From: Mesostigma viride
Lineage: Eukaryota > Streptophyta > Mesostigmatophyceae > Mesostigmatales > Mesostigmataceae
Direction of reading: 5' to 3'
Length of the DNA stretch: 60,000 nucleotides
Assembly (NCBI GenBank): GCA_009746045.1
Contig: RPFO01000584.1
Coordinates: forward strand, 348,501 to 408,500
Within the stretch, counting starts at the first letter, position 1; each line of letters begins with the position of its first letter. Shown here in pieces: positions 41,403 through 51,411 of this stretch. The notes under the pieces were generated by a model. That model made no database searches and was not told where the DNA came from. It worked only from the letters and a program-made list of their open reading frames with translations. The position numbers were made by a program, and so were the translations under genes.

Positions 41403-44029
41403 CTTGAGTGGTGAGGACACCCCGGAAGAGCCCACACTGGCATCATCACTGTCTGAGTCATCACCAGCATGGCGCCCCATGGCTCTCTCTTGGCGCGTCC
41501 AGTCAACCTGCAAAGAAATGGAAACAAGATATCGGAAAACCATTTGATGGCGCTGATTACACAACTCTCACACAACATACTAGCACATTCAGAAATTCAT
41601 TTCATGCAGATCAACGACGATAAAAAAAAAAACTCTGACAACCGCAACTCTGTGAGCACCTACCGATGATGCTGTCATCGCGTGACTTGACATCGAGGCA
41701 TCAGCATTCCTTTGCCGCTGAACAAGGGCCTTTTGCCTCATTATCAACGCCTCCAGCCTTGCCAATTCCACCTCCGCTTCCGTCAGGGCTGGCGGCTCGG
41801 GTGGTTCAGCATCACAGAAAGCAGGCTGCCGCATTGCAGGAAGTGGCGATGTGAAGTTGCACGGCAGCGCCCCCCCCCCCGAGGCAACGGCCCCATCGCC
41901 ACCCTGGTCCTTAGAAAACCCCATGCTGTCCGCTTTGGCCTTGGCCTCCGCCTCCGCTTTGGCCTTGGCCTCCGCCTCCGCTTTGGCCTTGGCCTCCGCC
42001 TCCGCTTTGGCCTTGGCCTCCGCCTCCGCTTTGGCCTTGGCCTTGGCCTCCGCTTTGGCCTTGGCCTCCGCCTGCGCTTTGGCCTTGGCCTCCGCCTGCG
42101 CTTTGGCCTTGGCCTCCGCCTGCGCTTTGGCCTTGGCCTCCGCCTGTGCTTTGGCCTTGGCCTCTGGCTCGGCTTTGGAGTCCGCCTCCGCTTTGGCCTT
42201 GGCTTTGACCTCTGCTCCCCCCTCCGTTTCCGCCTCGATCCCTCTCGTCCTCCGCCTCCTCCCCCTCACTGTCCCCACCCTCCTCGTCTGCCATCCTCTT
42301 CTTCTTCTTTTCTTGCTAGTTCTTTAGCTGACGCTCTTCCTCTGCCTTGACCTGGCACTTGGCGTACCACTGGCGGCGCTTGACTTTGCCGTAGTTGACG
42401 AGGTCATCCTGGACAACATTGTCCAGGACCACCCAGGCATGCAGCTCCTTGCTATCTCCACCCTGCGGCAAATTGTCCAGGGGAGCATTGTAGACAGCTG
42501 TCTGCCCGGAATAATCCACAAACTTGATTTCCCACGGACTTTTTTTTCCGTGGATTGTGCACTTGTATCTTGCCGATCTCCCAAATGATCGAGCTCGGCT
42601 CGTCCGGCAGAACCAGAAGGTAGCGCTGGGCCACAAAAAGGCCAACCTCTGGTTGTGCCGGTGGAGATCCCGCACCGTGGCCTTGGTAGAAAGCGCAGCA
42701 AGAAAATGTTGCAGGCCCAGGTCAAGAGGGGGGGAGCCTTCTGCCTGCTTGGCTGCCTTCTTGCCCCCTTTCTGGGCCGCCAGGTTGCCTGCCTTGTCGC
42801 CCGCTACCTCACTCGCCTTGCCGTCTGCCTTCTTTCCCCCCACCTCGCCCGCCTTCTTTCCCCCCGTCCCGGCCACCTTCTTTTCCGCCATCTCCCCCGC
42901 CGTCTCGCCACTCTTCTTTCCCACCTTGTCACCCTCACCCCCCTCCCTGCGGGCAGAATTTTCCACCTTCTTGACGGCCGGTACAAAACCAGCCTTGGCA
43001 GATGGACCATCTTGGACTGCAATGAGGCACTCCTTCGCTTTGCTAGCAGCAAAGGCTGCTGGCGGGAGTGGTGGCGTGATGAAAATAGTGGGCCCCGCGG
43101 CTGATTTCTGCATCAACGGCTGAGCTGGGGCCGGCCCTGCGGTGGCCGCTGCAGCCCTCCGCATTTTCGCCTCCGCCAGCTCGCACTCGAGCCTTTCGAT
43201 GTGGTCGTCCTGCGACGTTTGGATGTCCATCGGCTTGATCTCGTCGGTCTGCACAAGAGAGCATTGATACGAAATGAAGGGCCCGAGTTAATGCTTCAGC
43301 GAGTACACTGAGGGGCCGGGTACACTGACGCATTGGTAGTTTCATTAAATAATTATGACACTGGCGGCGCTGGCCACCTGCAAACGATAAATAAAACAAA
43401 AGATTTTCGAATAGCAAAATTTACCTTGGCGGCATTCTCGAAAGCGACGATGTTCGTCAGGGAACTCAGAGGCTGCCGACTGCCGGTGGGCGAGTCGGCA
43501 TTGACTGTGCTGATCCGCTCTTTCGCTTGCTTTTTCCTCATCTTCCGTGGGGGACCCGCGGCCTCATTGTCGTCATCGTCACTAGCTAGGACTCTTCAAA
43601 TCCTTGTCCTTGTGGTTTGAGAGGTATCGGGACCACTGCGTCTCAACGTACTGTGCGGCTGTCTCCTGTTTTGGTTCGAGGGGCGGTTGTTTCCGATTTC
43701 CTGTCTTGAACTTTTCTAGACTGGCTGCATAAGTAGCTTTTGCAGCCTGAAACTCTGACGCTGCCAGCGCCCCAGCCCAAGGACAAATTACGAGCAAACG
43801 GGCAACGCAGGCCTGGAAATGGTCGTCGTCCTGGTATTTTCTAACAATCCCCGGCGCGAGATAACGCTCGCTCAGGGCGGCGATCTGCTTGCGCAGCGTT
43901 GACCGATATTGTAGGGGACTGACGCAAAGTATGGGCTGCCCCTCGATCGTCCAAGTACTTGTTCTGCAAGAATCGCTTCTTCACCTCATCGGAAGCTACC
44001 TGGACAGGCTGCGGATGATGTTTGCCCAT
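41403..44029 (-). CDS. hypothetical multi-exon protein with Lys/Ala/Glu repeat
   Basis: Several minus-strand coding-like pieces with splice signals. ATG 44029 ([20 protein letters not shown]); 43920-43582 ([20 protein letters not shown], ending [14 protein letters not shown]); about 43590-43424 ([20 protein letters not shown], donor AAG|GTAAAT); 43250-42316 (acceptor [19 protein letters not shown], a [17 protein letters not shown]-type Lys/Gly/Ala region, then [13 protein letters not shown]); about 42278-41667 (Lys/Ala/Glu repeat, then [20 protein letters not shown], donor TCG|GTAGGT); 41507-41403 (acceptor [27 protein letters not shown]). Frames change in places, including an A-run near 42545, so it may be partly decayed. 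No known family recognised; the joined model is uncertain. Confidence 0.35.
41934..42170. repeat. 24-bp minisatellite inside the hypothetical gene
   Basis: Units of GCTTTGGCCTTGGCCTCCGC plus CTCC, repeated about ten times with 18-bp and 24-bp variants. On the minus strand it encodes alternating Lys-Ala and Glu-Ala (KAKAEAEA), a likely charged helix. All other frames are shadows. Confidence 0.9.
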
Positions 44030-44940
44030 CCTGGAATCACCATCTCACGAGCACAGCATCAGAATCACCATCTCACGATCAAATCTCCTGTGAATTTCAG
44101 AGCTTCCTGTTAACTTCCGGTGGAGGAGCAAGACGCGATGGAGGTTTTCAAACACCGCGCCTTTCCAAGTTCTTGGTCGTTTGCAGTTGCCTTGGCTGTT
44201 GGCAGTTGGCGCGGCCACTGCCAACAGCAGGCGCAACGTGCAAGGAATCTTGCACTGCGAAAATCGGACGGCCAAAAAAAGCTCACCGCGCCGGAAATTC
44301 GAAATTGCGCCAAAAGTGATCCCTGGGCACATGCAGCGGCTGACGCAATTGCCTGGAGGGAATCGGATTCGGAACCTTTGGTACCTTTGCAACCGTCAGT
44401 CACTCAAGGTCACTATCTTACAGCGCGTGCTATCCAACGGTTACTTATTCCCACGCCTGTTTCGTAACTGTGAAGAAATCATTATGATTGGAAAAAACTA
44501 AGAATATCGTGACTGACATCTCACGTCTCTCCTTATAGTTGGTCCAAGTTTGTTTCAGCACACCGGAATGACTAATTGGTCTAAATCAGCTGCTATCTAC
44601 AGTGCTGTAAGCGGAACCACCCACACTAATTTATCTAAATTCGTCCAGTACGGAAGCGCTTCTTTGCTATCGACCAAAACTCTATTGCGCGACGCAAAAA
44701 AAATCTGGACGTTTAGAGATTGATCTTATTGGATCCTAGTCGTTGTATTTTGCCGGCAGGAATCTCATTCGATCCATTCACCAGAGTGAAACACGTCGCG
44801 GCGGTGCCAGGCTCGTCACATACAGTATGCGGCTGCCTTGTTAACTAATTTTATTGTTAAAAAAAAATTGGATATCTTACCTTAGCAACGGCCACACGAC
44901 ACTGCGCCGTTTGGACCTTCGCACGCGGTTTGGGCCTTCT
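44030..44940. other. no gene seen
   Basis: No supported coding sequence. Around 44160-44230 there is an imperfect inverted pair of GCAGTTGCC/GGCAGTTGG-type words. Possibly promoter of the minus-strand hypothetical gene. Confidence 0.3.
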
Positions 44941-44948
44941 CACGCAGC

Positions 44949-45144
44949 CGGGACAACAACCACACGGTGTATCTACCTTACAATTTGGGAGACCTGCGCT
45001 AAGGACAGCCATAGCGACAGTGCCGGACTTGACGGCCATACGACTCTGCTCCGGATTCGATTTGGACCTTGCACAGTCAACCGGGACAACAACCACACAC
45101 ATGTGTCTACCTTACAATTTGGGAGACCTGCGCTAAGGACAGCC
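44949..45144 (+). repeat. tandem direct repeat of about 130 bp
   Basis: GGGACAACAACCACAC, then TCTACCTTACAATTTGGGAG and ACCTGCGCTAAGGACAGCCA, occurs at about 44950-45013 and again at about 45079-45144. It leads directly into the hairpin at 45161. Confidence 0.8.
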
Positions 45145-45160
45145 ATCGAGACAGTGCTGG

Positions 45161-45199
45161 AGGGCCTGCATCGTCTGGAGTCGAGACGATGCAGGCCCT
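45161..45199. repeat. perfect hairpin, 16-bp arms
   Basis: AGGGCCTGCATCGTCT, loop of 7, then the exact reverse complement. The same stem family recurs at 45301-45334. Confidence 0.9.
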
Positions 45200-45300
45200 G
45201 ATCCGGTCCACAGTTTAGTGGATCTTTCCAATGATGATTGACCATCTTCCTTCTGCATGGAATGTAGGTAGCTCGGGCAGCCATCATGACGTAGGGTGGG

Positions 45301-45334
45301 AGGGCCTGCATCATCTTGACTTGATGCAGGCCCT
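45301..45334. repeat. second hairpin, 13-bp arms
   Basis: AGGGCCTGCATCA, loop of 8, exact reverse complement. It shares the AGGGCCTGCATC stem with the hairpin 140 bp upstream. Confidence 0.9.
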
Positions 45335-45407
45335 CTGACACGGTTTCAGCCTTGTTGTTTTATCGGTTCCAGATGGCGAGCATGCACGGGTCTGTCGATG
45401 ACTACAT

Positions 45408-45623
45408 ATGATGGGTGGCATGCCTGCCGATGGCGGGCCTGAGCAGGAGGCCCGTGAGTTTGCCCGCAATTTCGAGGAAACTGTGCAAAGCATTCGTACA
45501 GACACACCCGGCCTCTATCCCGGGTCGTCTAAGATGGCCCTCGCCACGTCTTTGGAACTCCTGTCTCTGCTTGGCAAGAACAGCGCATCCGCCGTGTTTG
45601 CCGATGAGCTCTTTAACCCTTAG
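45408..45623 (+). CDS. small ORF of 71 codons (hypothetical)
   Basis: ATG 45408 to TAG 45621. Predicted protein has an acidic-amphipathic N-terminal half (EQEAREFARNFEETVQSI) and a hydrophobic helix (LATSLELLSLLG), ending ADELFNP. It lies between paired hairpins upstream and a strong hairpin (45620-45660) over its stop. No family recognised; may be chance. Confidence 0.3.
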   Translation: MMGGMPADGGPEQEAREFARNFEETVQSIRTDTPGLYPGSSKMALATSLELLSLLGKNSASAVFADELFNP

Positions 45624-45660
45624 TCCGCTAACCCCCCGACCTGTCGGGGGGGTTGACTAA
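45620..45660. repeat. GC-rich two-part hairpin
   Basis: Outer stem TTAGTC/GACTAA, inner stem AACCCCCCGAC/GTCGGGGGGGTT with a two-base loop. It overlaps the stop codon of the small ORF. Terminator-like in shape, but this is a eukaryotic context. Confidence 0.75.
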
Positions 45661-46530
45661 CGGTCGAATTTCGCGCCGCGCCACTTGTGACGGAGGACAG
45701 TTGTCCGGTGGGTCCGGGAACACTTAGGGACGAAGGTGATGCATAGGTTTGGGGGTAATATTCGCCATAGCCTGGTAATTACAACGTGCATTGAGAATGT
45801 ATCACGTGACTTTGGCGGGAAATTTTCGCTCGCGCGCGCGTAATGAGATATGGCTACCAACGTGCCGCTGTCACGAAATTTTTGCGTCTCGCGGCTTGAG
45901 ACGGTTCAGAATGTTGCTCAGAATGACGATGCATGATTTTCGTAGGTCAGGCACGGCCAGATTTATAGGGTTGGGAAAATACAGGTAGGAAAATAGAACT
46001 ATCCTGGTCGTCAGTTCCAGACGATTCATAGCTTACCATAGGTCGATTTTCTCCCTATGGCCGGGCAATCTGCGCCAGCCCGGGCATCCAGTTTGGGTAA
46101 GGGACGTCAGCTGCAGCGATTGCTGAGAATGCGGACTAGTTTAGTGGCCATCTTTGCACGGAACACCAACCTGGTAGTCATGGCGGATCATGCAGTATGC
46201 GGCTATGGCGGCCTTTGCCTGTAGAGCATCAGTATGTGTGAGATATGAGGGTCCCGGCCAGCGGAGTCCGGGTAGGGCATGAACGAGCCAGGTACGACAG
46301 CGTATTTGCGTGTTGTTTGCAGCGGAATGCGTATCCCATGCATTATAAATGACGATTTTATGCATGCATATTTCAGCAAGCTTCCATGCCTGTTGTAAAG
46401 AGTGGTATTAGCCCTGAAAGTGCCCAGTTTATGGCATTTCTTTGGAGTTTATCACTCCATCAGTGCAGGTAGGCAACGTGTTTGTATTCCAGCACTTTTG
46501 GCAGCCTTCAGTGATGGCTTGTTATAAAGT
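45661..46530. other. no gene seen
   Basis: No supported feature in about 870 bp. Confidence 0.4.
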
Positions 46531-47363
46531 TGCAAAAGAAAGGTATCTTGCTTGATGCTTTATGCAGATTATATTGCATAAAAGAAAGGCTCTTCTTTAT
46601 TTCTTCACGTTGTTGTCATTGCTCATAATTCGTCTTCGTTGCGCATAAGAACCTGTTGCGCTTGGCACCTTCATCAGTCTTGCTGAATCCTACGTGGACA
46701 TGCATTCCATGTAGTTCAGTGCATGCCGCGTGTTAGATACTTCTAGAATCCTCTAGAAGGTTCCAAGGCATGGATGCGCATATGATTGGACGATAGTCGG
46801 CTCAGTCCTCTTGACAGGATTACACCGGCCCTAGACCAGCCGGTGACGTGGAGGCCAGGGAGACGCCCTCATAATATACGTGGCGTCATCCCACTGGCTG
46901 ATACTAGTGAAGTATAGCCATTGGTCCAATACTGCAATAAAGTATATTGTAGTAATCTGTACTAGATCCTCTATCTCTGAGGACCCTAGATTGATCTCCA
47001 ACCAACTCCAGCCATTCTAAATCTTTCCTTTGTGAAAGTGATGAGGCTTAGATGTATTCATTGATGTTCGGCCGCACCTGGCCAGTTCACTTTCACATGT
47101 GAGGGCCATGGAGACTCACTTGGGTCTTATGGAGCTTGCATCTCATTATTGCATGGTTGGTGTAACCTGCTGTAGGGAAAACCCAAATCTGAAGGAAAAC
47201 CTCTTCTCCAGAGAGGACAAAACCTCCAGGGGGATAAAAACCTACAGGAGGAGCATTAGGCTCAGGCTCCCAGATTACTCCTTATGACAAGGGTTTCCCA
47301 GCCATCATGGACCGCAGCAACTGGTACCCATTAAGGGCCAGTCGTGGAAGCTTGGTCATAGCA

Positions 47364-48278
47364 TCAGCAGGATTTGATTGTCCTCAGTGGCAGATGTATG
47401 GTCATACAGTGGCTGGACAACTCCTTTGCCACAAGGTAGTCCAAGTCAGTAGTAGTGGCCCTCTCATTCTTGATAAAAGAGACCACGGGCTTATTATCAC
47501 AATAAACCCTGACATCAATCACAGGTTGAGGTCTTATCTGACTCAGACACCATAAGAGTAGCTCTCTTATGTATATGGCGTCGCGAATGCACATGGCGTA
47601 TGCCCTCCACTCGGCTGTGTCAATGCCAGCAAACCGCCTCCTCTGAAGGTTACTGGACCAGTATACCAACGAGGGCTGTCTGCCTTCATTCCTGATGGTG
47701 ATCAGGCATCCGGCTCTGGCACCAATCTTGTTGGCAGATCTAGACTCTTGGCTTAGTTGGCTAGCATCTGTGTAGGCGTCTATGATGATACGCCTATGCC
47801 AGTCTACACCAGACAACACCAAATCAGGAGATTCATTGAGGCAGCTCTCCAGGCGCCTCCTTCCTTCTCCTACAATAACAGAGTCTGGCATCCTACTCTG
47901 TACTGCCAGGTCAGGGTTAGTTGTGGCAGCCAGCCAACCTAGTTGACCTTTAACCGTAGGGGCATTCTCCTCAGTTACTCTCTTGGGCAACTGAGTTATC
48001 AGTTTTTCTTTATACCCCTTCGCCGATTGCAGCTTAAGATGCCATCCTTTATCATCTTGGAAAAGGGTACAGCCAATGCCACAGTAAGGTACCTGGCTGT
48101 TTTTAGTAAACCATGCTCTGGTACCAATAGGGGACTTGTCATTGAGCCTTTTATAGGTCTCATTCAACCATCCCTTGGGACCAATGCGCTGCATGTCATC
48201 CCCATGTAAGGTAGCCCAGGTGGGTTGTCCCTTGGATTGCCCTACAAAGAGACAATAGGCAAGATGAGATTGTTGCAT
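47364..48278 (-). CDS. pol: element C second half of RT and RNase H
   Basis: Begins QQSHLAYCLFVGQSKGQPTW and the catalytic box ATLHGDDMQRIG (HGDD, as in elements A and B), then QLGWLAATTNPDLAVQSRM, RNase H with IDAYTDASQLSQ, TAEWRAYAMCIRDAIYI, RVYCDNKPVVSFI and TTDLDYLVAKELSSH. The last part is shifted: the copia tail NPADAMTKL is in another frame near 47350. Pieces of one polymerase split by two shifts. Confidence 0.8.
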   Translation of the reverse strand: MQQSHLAYCLFVGQSKGQPTWATLHGDDMQRIGPKGWLNETYKRLNDKSPIGTRAWFTKNSQVPYCGIGCTLFQDDKGWHLKLQSAKGYKEKLITQLPKRVTEENAPTVKGQLGWLAATTNPDLAVQSRMPDSVIVGEGRRRLESCLNESPDLVLSGVDWHRRIIIDAYTDASQLSQESRSANKIGARAGCLITIRNEGRQPSLVYWSSNLQRRRFAGIDTAEWRAYAMCIRDAIYIRELLLWCLSQIRPQPVIDVRVYCDNKPVVSFIKNERATTTDLDYLVAKELSSHCMTIHLPLRTIKSC

Positions 48279-48312
48279 CTGACATCTCTCTTGGATGGCA
48301 GGAGCAATGGTT

Positions 48313-49482
48313 TCATACCAAATGACTGGACTGCTGACCAGTCCTTCCCATGCAGCCCACTTTAGGCTGCATGTAGGGATGACCTACTTCAGCTAACCAG
48401 CATGCTGGGGTCTTGACACAACAGGGTCTTTGAGATTGCCAAGTGGCTCTGGCCACCTGAGGATCACCATGCAAAAAGGCCCTGGTGAAGTCATCAACTT
48501 CTGCTCCATAATCCAAGCCATAATCCAAAGCACCAAGGTATAGACTAAGAATAAGCCTGAGAACAGGATGTGACAGGCCAGGAGTATACAGCTCCTCCTT
48601 ATCAAAGTCTGTAGTACCATGGAACTGGGTTACAACTGGACGTGCGTTTGGTATAGGAGGCTCATTAAGCTTGCTCTTCATCTTGCATACAAAACGCAAC
48701 TGAAGCATTTGAGCATTGGGTGGAGGTTCTGAAATGCCTTCAAAAACATCCAGCGTTTGCCACTCTTGGAGCGCACGCGCCAACGCTAGTCGCCAGGCCT
48801 CAAGGCCAGCGAAAGTGTGACAATCCAGGTCTACATCATCAAAGGACATAGGGCTATGAGCAGCAAATGACTTTCTAGTAAGACCAAGAGAAGTCACACT
48901 GAGCTGGGCAGGTTCTACCAGCTCAGAGGCTGGGGGCATATCCCTTCCCCATTCTGCTCCTTTTATTATTGAACCGACACAGGCGGTCTTCCAATGTGTC
49001 TTCTGGAATATTTCAAGAGGCAAGGAACATCTGAATGATTCCAGAGGAATTGGGTCACAATGGGTTTTTAGGAGACTCTTTGTGTTATTGGGGCCATCAA
49101 CAATGGTAACACCGGGAGTCACCAAGAATGGCTGGCCAATGAGAGTGGGCCCCTTGTAGCCATCAACAACACAAAGTGTCAAAGACTCATCCAAGAATGG
49201 GATAGTGATATTCCCAAGAACTTGATGATTAGTGTTACCCGCAAAGTCTTGGACATTAGTCCATGGACTGGGTTCAAGGGAATACTTATCCAGCAAAGCA
49301 TTAAAGGGTGAGGTGACAGAGACCTCTGCTTTGGTATCCACATCAAAGCCATCAAGGTCCATGCCCTTCTCTAGAAGAGAAGTTATTTTGGCAATCTTTA
49401 GTGAAGGCTTGAGCTTCTTTACAATATCCCGAAGCTCTTGAGGATTGCCCCTCTTTTTTTTTTTTTTATTGTGTGCTAACAA
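48313..49482 (-). CDS. pol: element C protease and first half of RT
   Basis: The frame starts within a poly-A run joined to the right arm (NKKKKK). Then come FDVDTKAEVSVTS (retropepsin-like Asp-Thr-Lys), a flap region, and PTLIGQPFL, which match the protease placement of element A. RT follows: LQLRFVCKMKSKLN, ARPVVTQFHGTTDF, ELYTPGLSHPVLRLILSLYL, AEVDDFTRAFLHGD. The frame ends at 48313, then RT continues in another frame. There is no gag or integrase upstream: the 5' arm joins almost directly to protease, so this is an internally deleted copy. Confidence 0.75.
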   Translation of the reverse strand: MLAHNKKKKKRGNPQELRDIVKKLKPSLKIAKITSLLEKGMDLDGFDVDTKAEVSVTSPFNALLDKYSLEPSPWTNVQDFAGNTNHQVLGNITIPFLDESLTLCVVDGYKGPTLIGQPFLVTPGVTIVDGPNNTKSLLKTHCDPIPLESFRCSLPLEIFQKTHWKTACVGSIIKGAEWGRDMPPASELVEPAQLSVTSLGLTRKSFAAHSPMSFDDVDLDCHTFAGLEAWRLALARALQEWQTLDVFEGISEPPPNAQMLQLRFVCKMKSKLNEPPIPNARPVVTQFHGTTDFDKEELYTPGLSHPVLRLILSLYLGALDYGLDYGAEVDDFTRAFLHGDPQVARATWQSQRPCCVKTPACWLAEVGHPYMQPKVGCMGRTGQQSSHLV

Positions 49483-50123
49483 GCCTCATCACTTTCACAA
49501 AGGAAAGAATGGCTGGAGTTGGTTGGAGATCAATCTAGTAGGGTCCTCAGAGATAGAGGATCTAGTACAGATTACTACAATATACTTTATTGCAGTGTTG
49601 GACCAATGGCTATACTTCACTAGTATCAGCCAGTGGGATGACGCCACGTATATTATGAGGGCGTCTCCCTGGCCTCCACGTCACCGGCTGGTCTAGGGCC
49701 GGTGTAATCCTGTCAAGAGGACTGAGCCGACTATCGTCCAATCATATGGGCATCCATGCCTTGGAACCTTCTAGAGGATTCTAGAAGTATCTAACACGCG
49801 GCATGCACTGAACTACATGGAATGCATGTCCACGTAGGATTCAGCAAGACTGATGAAGGTGCCAAGCGCAACAGGTTCTTATGCGCAACGAAGACGAATT
49901 ATGAGCAACGACAACAACGTGAAGAAATAAAGAAGAGCCTTTCTTTTATGCAATATAATCTGCATATAAAGCATCAAGCAAGATACCTTTCTTTTGCACC
50001 GAGCTGTCAGAGTGTTCAACCTGGACAACCCCTCCTCAGCCTGTCTTCCTTGGGCTGGTATTTTCCCATCAGTCTCCAAGGGCATTGCGGGCTTATTACC
50101 AGGGTAATTGAATCCAAGCTTTG

Positions 50124-50858
50124 TTTAACACGTATGGCTATTTAAAATAGCGCCTTAAGGATTGAGAACGAATGCGAAAGACCTTTGACTTCCTATGCGT
50201 CACAGCGCACGATGGTGGCTTAAGAATACTCGTCACACAATACGAATAAGCTCAAACCCGGAAAACCGGTTTCGTATATTACAATGTTACCACACAGATT
50301 AAAACACTCAATGCGGGAAGACTTACACCCAGTAGGCGAGGGATTCACACTCGAGCCCACAGGAGATTTACACTCCAGGATTAAGCGATGGTAAATAATC
50401 TGTAGAGCAACGTGGTAAATTACGATACCAGGTCCGGATTGCTGGCATAGCTCGTGCCTTCCTATTTTGTCCCTTCGTCCCCGTTGGTGGCTGCGCCTGG
50501 CGCTGCCAACCAGGCATGACGTGAGGTCCGCGGGGACGGGCTTCTCGAACCGTCTAGAACACAAATGGTGCCAGTACGGCTAGAGGCCTCTCCTGAAAAA
50601 TATCCAAATGTCCGTAGGAACCATCATAACGCATGTGCAGTGCCACTTGGCTGTCCCGTAACTCCCGTTCAGGCGCTAGGTCTGCCTACGCGCAAAGGCC
50701 AAGTTCGTCAGCAAAACTTCTATGCACTTACTTCCACACGGATTGCCTCGGCTGCCAACTATACTATGGCCTCGGCACTGGCGCCGGATTACGGGCGGCG
50801 CCGATCGACCGGGACGGATAATTTATTACCACAAATGGCATGTTGCATCCGTGCAACA
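50124..50858 (-). repeat. 3' LTR of E4 (empty of insertions)
   Basis: 735 bp, minus strand reads TGTTGCACGG...CGTGTTAAA. It shows the uninterrupted sequence ATGCACTTACTTCCACACGG at about 50721-50740, where the other LTR carries a miniature element. Confidence 0.9.
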
Positions 50859-50886
50859 CACCTCCCCCCCCCAACAAAAGAGGCGG

Positions 50887-51376
50887 CTACTCCTGTAGCC
50901 GGGACTTATAAATGACTGTATACATGGTCACTGTTCCCTTCCAGGGCACGCATCGATCGTGCCAATTGTCACCGTCCGTTGGCGATGGTTGTTTACGGCG
51001 CCGGGCGGTAAGGGCTCGGGCGGTGACCCCCACGAGCGGAGCCCCCACGGCCATGCCCGCGCAGAGGTGCGGCCGGGCGTCGATGCCGGTGGACACGCTC
51101 AGCCGGCGCGGCCTCAGCCGGCTCGGGAAGAGGCAGGCCATTGGCCTGGACTAGGGCGGGCTGGAAGGTGAGTTGCCGCTCGCCGGCGCGTGCATCATGG
51201 CGTTTGGCCAGGTTGACATCCCGCAGCGCCTCCATTGGGAAAACGCTCAAGAAGGCGGCGAGGAACTTGTGTCGGGTGAGGGACACCGAACCTTCTGTCC
51301 AAACGATACCGCACCGAATAACTCGCCCATGGACCCCTGGGGCGGGGCGGCCTGCATCAAGGCAATGCACATGCAA
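50887..51376 (-). pseudogene. remnant of the extra 3' ORF in E4
   Basis: Minus-strand frames after the polymerase stop encode IVWTEGSVSLTRHKFLAAFL, SVFPMEALRDVNLAKRHD, then Pro/Ala/Arg-rich tail. The pattern VxLTxH, AFLxxFP, DVxL and RHD matches the C-terminal part of the extra ORF of E1 (7600-7859). The upstream part of that ORF is missing here. Similarity judged by eye. Confidence 0.45.
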
Positions 51377-51411
51377 GGAGCATTACGCAAAAGGTAGGAG
51401 AAGGGCCGGAA

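Larger units (their letters stand above)
46531..49998 (-). mobile_element. copia-like element C between 519-bp inverted arms
   Basis: Left arm 46531-47049 and right arm 49481-49998 are reverse complements with few differences and a small indel. They start TGCAAAAGAAAGG on both outer ends. Each contains an LTR-like part (TGTTAGATACTTCTAGAATC). Between them is a minus-strand protease-RT-RNase H region. No gag or integrase is present and no target duplication was found (AAAGT left, CCGAG right). Direct LTRs would be expected, so this is a rearranged or foldback derivative. Confidence 0.7.

Noticed and set aside
41911-42350. Plus-strand Leu/Arg/Phe-rich and Ser/Ala/Leu-rich frames
   Set aside because: Opposite-strand and off-frame readings of the 24-bp minisatellite; the charged Lys/Ala/Glu frame fits the flanking coding signals better.
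45620-45660. Bacterial-type intrinsic terminator
   Set aside because: No T-run follows and the surroundings are eukaryotic.
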